Assembly (NCBI GenBank): GCA_041874725.1 | Contig: CP097466.1 | Location: forward strand, 186,001-250,000 | Source: Duganella sp. BuS-21 | Lineage (GTDB): Bacteria; Pseudomonadota; Gammaproteobacteria; Burkholderiales; Burkholderiaceae_D | Reading direction: 5' to 3' | Length of the DNA: 64,000 nt | Part shown: positions 18,766 through 25,699 of the stretch, piece after piece | Layout of the letters: each line of letters opens with the position of its first letter | Numbering within the stretch: position 1 is the first letter of the stretch | The notes under the pieces: generated by a model | The model's database searches: none | Seen by the model: the letters and a program-made list of their open reading frames with translations, nothing else | Told to the model about the DNA's origin: nothing | Position numbers and translations under genes: made by a program

Positions 18766-19872
18766 ATGAAAAATTCCTATCTTCACTTTCGTCTCCGGCT
18801 GGCACGGCACGCGCTGCTGCAATTTGTTTCCAGCCTGAAGAGTTCACTTGAATACATCCTGCTGGGATTCGGCCCGGTCTTGTTCGGGCTGCTGGCGGTG
18901 ATCGCCTTGCCCGGCCTGTTCGCCGCCACCCGGCCGTGGCCGGAGGCACTGGGCCTGGTCGCTGGCCAGGTCTTGCTCGGCAGCGCGCCGGTGTGGCTGC
19001 TGCGCAAACGCTTGCTGCCGGCGGCCGTCCTGCAATGGAGCTATCCGCTGCCGATCGGCGCGCGCAGGATGTGGGGCGCCGATGCCGCAGTGGCCGCCAT
19101 GATCGTCGGCCCCTTGAGCGGCGCCTATGCCATCTCGACCGCGATCTGGCTGTATCAATGGCCCGACTGGCTGCGGCCGGTCGCCCCGCAAGCACTGTTG
19201 CTGACGCTGGCCTCGCTGCTGCTGTCGTGGCTGCTCTCGACCTGGACCCTGGCGCATCGCAACCGCCGGCCCGCCGCCGGCAAACCGCCGCGCGCCCGCC
19301 GCGCACCGAGCGCCTACGCGCCCCGCACCAACGCTGCGACCGCCGCCCTGCCCACCTATGCCTATTACTGGCAGCAGCTGTTCTGGCTGCCATTCTGGCG
19401 TGCCGACAACGTGGTCGGCATCCAGCAAACCCTGCTGCTGGCCGGCGCCCTGCTCAGCATCGGCGTCTGGCTCTGGCATCCTGCCATCGTGCCGCCGGCG
19501 CTGTGGGGTGCCTGCGCCGCGCTGATGTCCATGCTGCTGACCGATCGCGGCGACAAGGCCGTGGCCGAACAAATCGCCCTGCTGCGACCCGTAGCCGCCA
19601 ACTGGCCGCTGCACACCGAGCGCTTGTACCGCCTGGCCATGCTGTTCACGCTGCTGCCGGCGCTGTCCGTGCTGGCCTGCTTCGCCGCGCTGACGCTGGG
19701 ACGCCCGGCCGACGGCTACAGCCACACCGTGGCCGTGGTCTGGCTGGTCTTCTCCGCCCTTGTCCACGTCGCCATCGTCGCGCTGCGCCGCCTCAGCGTG
19801 CGCGGCCGCGTCGGCCTGGTGATCGGCGCCATCCTCATCCTGACCGCCATTGGAAGCGAACTATGGAATTAA
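18766..19872 (+). CDS. Probable ABC transporter membrane subunit
   Basis: 368 residues with about eight hydrophobic segments in two clusters (residues about 30-170 and 215-365). They are separated by a basic, Ala/Pro-rich cytoplasmic loop near residues 170-190. ATG 18766 is preferred over an in-frame TTG six bases earlier; neither has a strong ribosome binding site. No family motif is recognised. The role is inferred from the next gene, an ABC ATPase whose start lies 10 bases inside this one, so the two are translationally coupled and likely form one exporter. The substrate is unknown. Confidence 0.7.
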   Translation: MKNSYLHFRLRLARHALLQFVSSLKSSLEYILLGFGPVLFGLLAVIALPGLFAATRPWPEALGLVAGQVLLGSAPVWLLRKRLLPAAVLQWSYPLPIGARRMWGADAAVAAMIVGPLSGAYAISTAIWLYQWPDWLRPVAPQALLLTLASLLLSWLLSTWTLAHRNRRPAAGKPPRARRAPSAYAPRTNAATAALPTYAYYWQQLFWLPFWRADNVVGIQQTLLLAGALLSIGVWLWHPAIVPPALWGACAALMSMLLTDRGDKAVAEQIALLRPVAANWPLHTERLYRLAMLFTLLPALSVLACFAALTLGRPADGYSHTVAVVWLVFSALVHVAIVALRRLSVRGRVGLVIGAILILTAIGSELWN

Positions 19873-20468
19873 GCATCGAACAGCTCACCTTCGAATACGC
19901 CAGCCGCCCGCTGTTCAGCCGGTTCAACCTGCGCCTGGGCCCCGGCATCACCTGGCTGCGCGGCGAAAACGGCGCCGGCAAGACCACCTTGCTGAAACTG
20001 GCGTGCGGCGCCCTCGCGCCCCACGGCGGCAAGATCTGGCTGGACGACATCGAACTCCACGAACAGCCGCTGGTGTACCGCCTGCACTGCTACTACTGCG
20101 GCGGCGACACGCCGCAACTGCCGTGGCTGACGGTGCGCGAAGTGCTGGACCTGCACGTCGCCCTCTACGCCGGCATGGACGCGGAGCTGCTCAATACCCA
20201 GCTGTCCGCCTTCCACCTGCTGCCGACGCTGGACCAGCCCGTCACCACGCTATCGCTGGGCCAGCACAAGAAAATGCAGCTGTCGCTGGCGCTGTCCCTG
20301 CCGGTGCGGCTGCTGCTGATCGACGAACCGTTCAACGGCCTCGATGTGGACGCGGTGGCCTATCTGCGTCAGCAGCTGGCCGCGCCGCAACGCCTGGCAC
20401 GCCAAGGCATCGTGCTGACCAGCCACCTCGAACCGGCCCTGCCACTCGTTAACACCGTGCAACTGTGA
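19863..20468 (+). CDS. ABC transporter ATP-binding protein
   Basis: 201 residues, a compact single nucleotide-binding domain. Walker A GENGAGKTT is near residue 36, the signature motif LSLGQHKK takes the place of LSGGQ near residue 133, Walker B is LLLIDEP, and the switch His is in LTSH. All required elements are present although the signature is degenerate. It hydrolyses ATP on the cytoplasmic face to drive the membrane partner encoded just upstream, with which it overlaps by 10 bases (19863-19872). Confidence 0.92.
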   Translation: MELSIEQLTFEYASRPLFSRFNLRLGPGITWLRGENGAGKTTLLKLACGALAPHGGKIWLDDIELHEQPLVYRLHCYYCGGDTPQLPWLTVREVLDLHVALYAGMDAELLNTQLSAFHLLPTLDQPVTTLSLGQHKKMQLSLALSLPVRLLLIDEPFNGLDVDAVAYLRQQLAAPQRLARQGIVLTSHLEPALPLVNTVQL

Positions 20469-20560
20469 ACTCTTAGCAACAAACGCGGCGCATCGGGGCA
20501 TCACGCGGGCAAAACCGGCGACAATGAGAGACACGCACTTTTTCCCGCCCTGGAGTTCCC

Positions 20561-21043
20561 TTGATTTTCGGTTTCCTCAAATCGCCCGAGCTGTCGCCGC
20601 GTTTGCTGCGGCTGAAAGAATCGGCCCTGTTCTCCTCGCTCACGCCGCTCGAACTGAAGATCGTCGACGGCCTGATGCACGAACGCCGCTACCTGGCTGA
20701 CGAAATCATCTTTGACGAAGGCGAGGAAGGCCAGGCCCTGTACCTGGTCATGTCGGGCCGCGTCATCATCAGCCGCCAGTTCGGCGCCGGGCGCGAAGTG
20801 GTGGCCGAGCTGTCGGGCGGCGCCTTCTTCGGCGACCTGGCGCTGCTGGACGACTCGCCGCGCAACGCGCAAACGCGGGCGCTGGACAACTGCGAACTGG
20901 CGGTGTTCTTCCGCGCCGACTTCATGGGCCTGATGGAAACCGATCCCGTCATCGGCTACAAGATCTCGCTGGCCCTGGCGCGCCACATCGGCCGCCGCCT
21001 GCGCGACTGGATGACCGGCAAGCCGCAGATCGAAGCGCTATGA
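20561..21043 (+). CDS. Cyclic nucleotide-binding domain protein (Crp/Fnr-like sensor, no HTH)
   Basis: 160 residues. TTG 20561 is taken as the start because TGGAG lies about 6 bases upstream and no ATG fits. Residues about 20-135 form one cNMP-binding beta-roll: FSSLTPLELKIVDGLM, LYLVMSGRVIIS, then the phosphate-binding cassette FFGDLALLDDSPRNAQTRA. No DNA-binding helix-turn-helix follows, so it is a ligand-binding regulator rather than a transcription factor. Its stop overlaps the start of the AI-2E family membrane gene (ATGA at 21040), suggesting it senses a nucleotide for that transporter. Confidence 0.85.
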   Translation: MIFGFLKSPELSPRLLRLKESALFSSLTPLELKIVDGLMHERRYLADEIIFDEGEEGQALYLVMSGRVIISRQFGAGREVVAELSGGAFFGDLALLDDSPRNAQTRALDNCELAVFFRADFMGLMETDPVIGYKISLALARHIGRRLRDWMTGKPQIEAL

Positions 21044-22170
21044 ACCTGCTGCCGAGCCAACAACGCGGCGGACCCGTGGTGTGGAGCGGCATCATCGCCG
21101 CCACCTGCGTGCTGCTGTTCCTGCTGCAGCAGATGCTGTTCCTGGCCATCCCCTTCCTGCTCGGCATCGTGCTGTACTACATCCTGCAACCGCCGACCCA
21201 GCGGCTGATCCGCATGGGCTTCAGCCAGAACAGCGCCACGCTGATGGTGGGCGCCGTGTTCCTGCTGCTGGTGACGCTGGCCATCCTGACGGCGGTGCTG
21301 TGGAATTCCTCGGCGCCCAGCACCTCGTGGCAGGACCTGCTGGGCACCTACCTGAAAGGCGGCCTGGACTTCGTGCGCCATACGCTGCGCACGCTGGAGC
21401 AGCAGTTCCCCATCCTGCAGCAAGTGCAGCTGGCCGAAACGGTGGACCAGCGCATGGCCGCCTTCACCAGCGACTTCGTGCAATCGCACCTGACCGAGAT
21501 CCTGGTCTCGACGGCGGCCTGGTTGCCGTCGCTGCTGCTGGCGCCGTTCCTGACCTTCTTCTTTTTGCGCGACGGCCTGCGCTTCAAAAAATTCCTGGCG
21601 CGTGCCGTGCCCAACGCCTTCTTCGAACGCACGCTGTGCCTGCTGCATGAAGTCGACCAGACCGCGCACCGCTATTTCCAGGGCCTGATCCGGCTGACCC
21701 TGCTCGACACGGCGGTGCTGGCCTTCGGCCTGTGGGTGATCGGCGTCTCTTCGCCGCTGGTACTGGGGCTGATTGCGGCGGTGCTGGCCTGGGTGCCGTA
21801 TGTGGGCTCGATCGTCGGCTGCGTGCTGGTGGTGATGGTGGCCTCGACCGACGCACCGTCGGACCCGGCGGTGGCCTACCTGGCGATCAGCGTCTTCATC
21901 TGGGTGCGCCTGCTGGACGACTTCGTCTTCATGCCGCTGACCTTGGGGCGCAGCCTGCACATCCACCCGCTGATCACGGTGCTGATGATCTTCATCGGCG
22001 GCTCGGTGGCCGGGGTGGCCGGCCTGATGCTGGTGCTGCCGTTGCTGGGCGTGGTGATGGTGATCGGCGAAACCCTGGGCCGCCTGATCACCGACCCGCG
22101 CCTGCGCGCGCGCCACCGCAACGCCATGGCCCTGCGCACCCGGCAAGCCAGCTACGACCTCGCTTCCTAA
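21040..22170 (+). CDS. AI-2E family transporter (YdiK/PerM-type)
   Basis: 376 residues with about eight membrane helices. N-terminal helices include LFLLQQMLFLAIPFLLGIVLYYILQPP. A long extramembrane segment (about 95-165) follows, and a C-terminal helix cluster contains the family pattern GLIAAVLAWVPYVGSIVG and VFIWVRLLDDFVFMPLTLGRSLHIHPL. Proteins of this family were named from a proposed autoinducer-2 exporter; others act as ion or solute antiporters, so the substrate is open. It overlaps the cNMP-binding gene upstream by 4 bases and shares stop-codon bases with the convergent gene at 22167. Confidence 0.88.
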   Translation: MNLLPSQQRGGPVVWSGIIAATCVLLFLLQQMLFLAIPFLLGIVLYYILQPPTQRLIRMGFSQNSATLMVGAVFLLLVTLAILTAVLWNSSAPSTSWQDLLGTYLKGGLDFVRHTLRTLEQQFPILQQVQLAETVDQRMAAFTSDFVQSHLTEILVSTAAWLPSLLLAPFLTFFFLRDGLRFKKFLARAVPNAFFERTLCLLHEVDQTAHRYFQGLIRLTLLDTAVLAFGLWVIGVSSPLVLGLIAAVLAWVPYVGSIVGCVLVVMVASTDAPSDPAVAYLAISVFIWVRLLDDFVFMPLTLGRSLHIHPLITVLMIFIGGSVAGVAGLMLVLPLLGVVMVIGETLGRLITDPRLRARHRNAMALRTRQASYDLAS

Positions 22171-22727
22171 CTTGGAAAGTCGTGCATCGCTGCCTTGTAT
22201 TTGCGGTGTTTGCCCCGTTTACCCCGTTTACCCCGTTTACCCCGTCGCTTCGCATTGTTGTGCGGGGCGGCCTTTCCTGCGGCGAACATGTAGGCTACCG
22301 CTGTTTCTTGCAGCGCGCGGCAGGTCGCTGCGAGCACCCATTGCTCGACGCCGGGAAAACGCAGCCAGATGGCTTTCCACGCATTGCGGTTGCCACTGCC
22401 AAAGAGGTTCGCGAATCCTGATGGCGACATGCCGCATCCATCGCAGTTGATTTCATTCCCACGCACCATGGCGAAATAGGGCTTGCGGTCGAAGCACGCG
22501 CGCAGCCTCGTTCCTTCTGGCAGGAAAAGCTGCTTCCATTGATATCCCGTTTCGGCAGCGGCCGTAGCTGCGGCCACCGGTTGCACTGTGGCGGGCTTCA
22601 TGTAGGCGCGGATCGCGTCGCAGACGTAGGGTTCCAGATCGAGGCCCGAGCAAGGGCTGCCGGTGAAGGCGACCAATTCATCGATGAGCTCCGACGGAAC
22701 GCGGAGCGGGAATTCGAGCTTGAGCAT
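22167..22727 (-). CDS. Hypothetical protein with RAMA-like domain and basic repeat tail
   Basis: 186 residues. Residues about 64-135 carry LPEGTRLRACFDRKPYFAMV, then DGCGMSPSGFANLFG, then RNAWKAIWLRFPG. This pattern matches my recollection of the RAMA domain, a small module associated with restriction and modification proteins and proposed to bind DNA. The first 45 residues (LEFPLRVPSELIDELVAFTG) form a predicted helical N-domain. The C-terminus holds RGKRGKRGKRGKHRK, encoded by four 9-bp repeats (about 22212-22247), a strongly basic tail fit for nucleic-acid binding. The upstream region carries repeated TACTAAAAA boxes, which suggests autoregulation. Function is not known. Confidence 0.7.
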   Translation of the reverse strand: MLKLEFPLRVPSELIDELVAFTGSPCSGLDLEPYVCDAIRAYMKPATVQPVAAATAAAETGYQWKQLFLPEGTRLRACFDRKPYFAMVRGNEINCDGCGMSPSGFANLFGSGNRNAWKAIWLRFPGVEQWVLAATCRALQETAVAYMFAAGKAAPHNNAKRRGKRGKRGKRGKHRKYKAAMHDFPS

Positions 22728-22751
22728 GAGGGGTCTCCGAAAAGGCGTTTT

Positions 22752-22975
22752 TACTAAAAACTGCTAACTCATACTAATGAGTACTGCAGTGCTCTATTCC
22801 TTACTAAAATGGCCGTCCCGGAATACTAAAAAACGCTACAAAATACTAAAAAATGCTAACCGCGCGGCCTATAAAATTTAGAGCGTTTTAGCAGCGAATA
22901 GTTCAAGAAATAGCGCCTCCTAGAGTGAAATAGTGGCAAATATCGATGAGTAGTACGGATTAGGCATTTTTAGTA
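22752..22975. repeat. Iteron-like array of TACTAAAAA boxes in an AT-rich region
   Basis: Direct copies: 22752-22768 (TACTAAAAACTGCTAAC), a partial one at 22802 (TACTAAAAT), 22824-22838 and 22844-22860, the last two exactly 20 bp apart. Inverted copies: 22883-22893 (GCGTTTTAGCA) and 22964-22975 (GCATTTTTAGTA). A perfect 6-bp palindrome ACTCAT-N4-ATGAGT lies at 22767-22782. The non-coding gap 22728-23243 is otherwise without a supported gene. It is far richer in A/T than its flanks. Confidence 0.75.
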
Positions 22976-23045
22976 AAACCCGAAAAGAGCCCCCTCTCTG
23001 CATCCCCGCCTCCTCAATAAAACATCGATTTTTACGGGTTGTGAT

Positions 23046-23114
23046 GTGATCGGCGCCGTCGCAGCGGCCGGCCTACTGGTGTATCTATTGGCGGCCCTGC
23101 TGAAAGCGGATTTC
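23046..23114 (+). pseudogene. KdpF-like membrane peptide remnant
   Basis: Reading from the GTG at 23046 gives VIGAVAAAGLLVYLLAALLK and then ADF, close in pattern to KdpF, the 25-30 residue single-helix subunit of the Kdp potassium ATPase. The frame has no ATG or ribosome binding site before it and no stop after it: it runs through a 10-bp repeat into the ahpF terminator. No kdpA, kdpB or kdpC follows. I read it as the leftover of a lost kdp operon; a chance hydrophobic stretch is possible. Confidence 0.4.
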
Positions 23115-23130
23115 CGCCACCATGCGCTTG

Positions 23131-23160
23131 GCGAGAGCAAGCGAGAGCAAGCGAGAGCAA
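23131..23160. repeat. Three perfect 10-bp tandem repeats
   Basis: GCGAGAGCAA occurs three times head to tail just after the KdpF-like remnant. Confidence 0.9.
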
Positions 23161-23243
23161 GTAAGTCATTTCGGAATTTCAGAAAATATAGGTCGTCAAT
23201 AAAGCATTTCGAGGATTTTTCTGATTTCACGAAATTTTTAATC

Positions 23244-23280
23244 AAAAAAAGCCCCGAGGCTGCTACCAGCGTCGGGGCTT
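23244..23280 (-). terminator. Terminator of ahpF
   Basis: AGCCCCGA (23250-23257) pairs with TCGGGGCT (23272-23279). Seven A on the plus strand (23244-23250) make the U-tract of the minus-strand transcript. Confidence 0.88.
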
Positions 23281-23297
23281 TGGGACACGGGCTTGGC

Positions 23298-24896
23298 TTA
23301 CGCGGTCATCGCCTGCTTGTCTGCCGACTCGGCGACGACTTCGTCGTCGTCCGAGCGGATCAGGTGGTCGAAGGCCGACAGCGCTGCTTTTGCACCTTCG
23401 CCGGTGGCGATGATGATCTGCTTGTACGGCACCGTGGTGACGTCGCCGGCGGCGAACACGCCCGGCAGCGAGGTCTGGCCACGGGCATCGACTTCAATCT
23501 CGCCATGACGCGACAAGGCCACCGTGCCTTTCAGCCACTCGGTGTTCGGCACCAGGCCGATCTGCACGAACACGCCTTCCAGTTCCACCTTGTGCGAGAC
23601 GCTGGTATTGCGGTCGGTGTAGCTCAGGCCGTTGACGATCTTGCCGTCGCCGTGGATCTCGGTGGTTTGCGCCGAGGTAATCACGGTCACGTTCGGCAGG
23701 CTGTTCAGCTTGCGTTGCAGCACCGCATCGGCGCGCAGTTCCGCGCCGAACTCGATCAGGGTCACGTGCTTGACCAGGCCGGCCAGGTCGATCGCCGCTT
23801 CCACGCCCGAGTTGCCGCCGCCGATCACCGACACGCGCTTGCCCTTGAACAGCGGGCCGTCGCAGTGCGGGCAGTAGGCCACACCGTGGTTGCGGTATTC
23901 CTTCTCGCCCGGCACGTTGATCTCGCGCCAGCGGGCGCCGGTCGCCAGGATCACCGACTTGGCTTTCAGCACGGCGCCGGAGGCGGTCTGCACTTCGATC
24001 TGCTGGCCAACCCGCACCAGCTTGCTGGCGCGCTGGGTGTTCATGATGTCGACGTCGTATTCCTTGACGTGCTGTTCCAGTGCCACCGCGAATTTCGGAC
24101 CATCGGTCTCCTTCACCGAAATGAAGTTCTCGATCGCCAGGGTGTCGAGCACCTGGCCGCCGAAACGCTCGGCCAGCACGCCGGTGCGGATGCCTTTGCG
24201 GGCGGCATACACGGCCGCCGCCGCGCCGGCCGGGCCACCGCCGACCACCAGCACGTCGAACACGTCTTTCTTGCTCAGCTCGGCCGCCTGGCGCACGCTG
24301 GCGTTGGTGTCGAGCTTGGCGAGGATTTCCTCGACCGAGGTGCGGCCCTGGCCGAAGTGCTGGCCGTTCATGAACATCATCGGCACGGCCAGGATCTGGC
24401 GTTCTTCCACTTCCTTCACGAACAGGCCGCCGTCGATGGTGGTGACCTTGATGCGTGGGTTAATCACCGACATGGCGTTCAGCGCCTGCACCACATCCGG
24501 GCAATTGTGGCAGGTCAGCGACATGAAGGTTTCGAATTCGTAATCGCCATCCAGGTTACGGATTTGCTCGATCACGGCTGCGTCGAATTTGATGGTGTGG
24601 CCGCCCACTTGCAGCAACGCCAGCACCAGCGAGGTGAACTCGTGGCCCATCGGGATGGCGGCGAAACGCACGCCGATCTCGCTGCCGGCCCGGTTGATGC
24701 TGAACGACGGCGTACGCACGCCTGCCTCGATGCGTTCCACCAGCGTGATCTTGTCGCTCAACTCGGCAATTTCGAGGAGCAGTTGTTTCATCTCGCTGGC
24801 TTTGGCGCTGTCGTCGAGCGAAGCGACCAGTTCGAGTGGGTGCAGCACTTTTTCCAGGTAGGCTTTCAACTGGGTTTTCAGGGTTGCGTCCAACAT
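23298..24896 (-). CDS. ahpF: Alkyl hydroperoxide reductase subunit F
   Basis: 532 residues, full length. The N-terminal double-thioredoxin domain (1-200) has the redox pair CHNC near residue 129. The FAD domain begins [22 protein letters not shown] near 213. The second redox pair CPHC lies near 344, followed by the NAD(P)H-binding [16 protein letters not shown]. AhpF passes electrons from NADH through FAD and both disulfides to AhpC for peroxide reduction in the cytoplasm. It lies 108 bases after ahpC on the same strand, with a GC hairpin in the gap, and ends in its own terminator. All catalytic cysteines are present. Confidence 0.97.
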   Translation of the reverse strand: MLDATLKTQLKAYLEKVLHPLELVASLDDSAKASEMKQLLLEIAELSDKITLVERIEAGVRTPSFSINRAGSEIGVRFAAIPMGHEFTSLVLALLQVGGHTIKFDAAVIEQIRNLDGDYEFETFMSLTCHNCPDVVQALNAMSVINPRIKVTTIDGGLFVKEVEERQILAVPMMFMNGQHFGQGRTSVEEILAKLDTNASVRQAAELSKKDVFDVLVVGGGPAGAAAAVYAARKGIRTGVLAERFGGQVLDTLAIENFISVKETDGPKFAVALEQHVKEYDVDIMNTQRASKLVRVGQQIEVQTASGAVLKAKSVILATGARWREINVPGEKEYRNHGVAYCPHCDGPLFKGKRVSVIGGGNSGVEAAIDLAGLVKHVTLIEFGAELRADAVLQRKLNSLPNVTVITSAQTTEIHGDGKIVNGLSYTDRNTSVSHKVELEGVFVQIGLVPNTEWLKGTVALSRHGEIEVDARGQTSLPGVFAAGDVTTVPYKQIIIATGEGAKAALSAFDHLIRSDDDEVVAESADKQAMTA

Positions 24897-24926
24897 GATG
24901 GTATTCCTTTACAAATATTTAGGCGT

Positions 24927-24954
24927 ATGCCGGGCCGGACGCCCGGTCCGGCAT
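24927..24954 (-). promoter_or_regulatory. Intergenic hairpin between ahpC and ahpF
   Basis: Twelve-bp arms (24927-24938 and 24943-24954, one mismatch) surround a 4-nt loop. No U-run follows. It is placed to trim or stabilise the ahpC message, or to lower ahpF expression relative to ahpC. Confidence 0.5.
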
Positions 24955-25004
24955 CGCGGTAACTACTTGTTTGCTGCAGTCTGGTTCAAGACTTGCTTCT
25001 AAAC

Positions 25005-25568
25005 TTAGATCTTGCCGACCAGGTCCAGCGAAGGGGTCAGGGTCGCTGCGCCTTCGGTCCATTTGGCCGGGCACACCTGGCCTGGGTGCTCGGCAACGTA
25101 TTTCGCTGCTTTCACTTTGCGCAGCAGTTCCGATGCGTCGCGGCCGATGCCGTTGTCATGCACTTCCAGCACTTTGATGAAACCTTCTGGATTGATCACG
25201 AAGGTGCCGCGCAGTGCCAGGCCTTCTTCTTCGATCATGACTTCGAAATTACGCGACAGTTTGCCGGTTGGGTCGCCGATCAGTGGGTAGTTCACTTTCT
25301 TGATCGCGTCCGAGGTGTCGTGCCATGCTTTGTGCGCGAAGTGGGTATCGGTCGACACGCCGTAGACTTCGACGCCGAGTTTGGCGAATTCAGGTTGGAA
25401 ATCGGCCAGATCTTCGAGTTCGGTTGGGCACACGAAAGTGAAGTCGGCTGGGTAGAACATCAGAACAGACCACTTGCCTTTCAGGGATACGTCGCTGACG
25501 TCGATGAATTTACCGGCGTGGTATGCAGTTGCCTGGAACGGCTTGATTTGGGTATTGATCAGGGACAT
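25005..25568 (-). CDS. ahpC: Alkyl hydroperoxide reductase subunit C (2-Cys peroxiredoxin)
   Basis: 187 residues, starting [19 protein letters not shown] 25568 has GAGGAAA about 8 bases upstream. The peroxidatic Cys is in FVCPTE near residue 47 and the resolving Cys in VCPAKW near 166. The [11 protein letters not shown] segment is typical of the AhpC/Prx1 class. It reduces hydrogen peroxide and organic hydroperoxides and is recycled by AhpF, encoded next downstream. Upstream are a -35/-10 promoter and a 15-7-15 OxyR-type site, so peroxide induction is expected. Confidence 0.97.
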   Translation of the reverse strand: MSLINTQIKPFQATAYHAGKFIDVSDVSLKGKWSVLMFYPADFTFVCPTELEDLADFQPEFAKLGVEVYGVSTDTHFAHKAWHDTSDAIKKVNYPLIGDPTGKLSRNFEVMIEEEGLALRGTFVINPEGFIKVLEVHDNGIGRDASELLRKVKAAKYVAEHPGQVCPAKWTEGAATLTPSLDLVGKI

Positions 25569-25606
25569 TGTAGTTTCCTCGTTGGGTTGTGAATCATTGA
25601 GACGCC

Positions 25607-25634
25607 AGTTTAAGGGCTTTTGCGCTATTTGCAA
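25607..25634 (-). promoter_or_regulatory. ahpC promoter (-35 TTGCAA, -10 TAAACT)
   Basis: On the minus strand TTGCAA (25634-25629) and TAAACT (25612-25607) are 16 bases apart, about 40 bases before the ahpC start codon. The -35 abuts the OxyR-like site. Confidence 0.6.
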
Positions 25635-25635
25635 A

Positions 25636-25672
25636 ATTGATTGTTCCAATAGTTTCGATTGGATTTAGCTAT
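25636..25672 (-). promoter_or_regulatory. Probable OxyR binding site upstream of ahpC
   Basis: On the minus strand ATAGCTAAATCCAAT, 7 bases, ATTGGAACAATCAAT. This matches the layout of the OxyR consensus ATAGnTnnnAnCTAT-N7-repeat at 8 of 10 and 7 of 10 fixed positions. Its position just before the -35 is where activating OxyR binds. Confidence 0.6.
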
Positions 25673-25699
25673 GATGACACGGATCGGCATAGATCGCGC

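Noticed and set aside
22970..23245. 91-residue minus-strand frame in the AT-rich gap
   Set aside because: No ribosome binding site, no recognisable pattern, and it overlaps the KdpF-like remnant and tandem repeats.
23046..24962. 638-residue plus-strand frame across ahpF
   Set aside because: Only its first 23 codons (KdpF-like) look meaningful; the rest is the antisense of ahpF.
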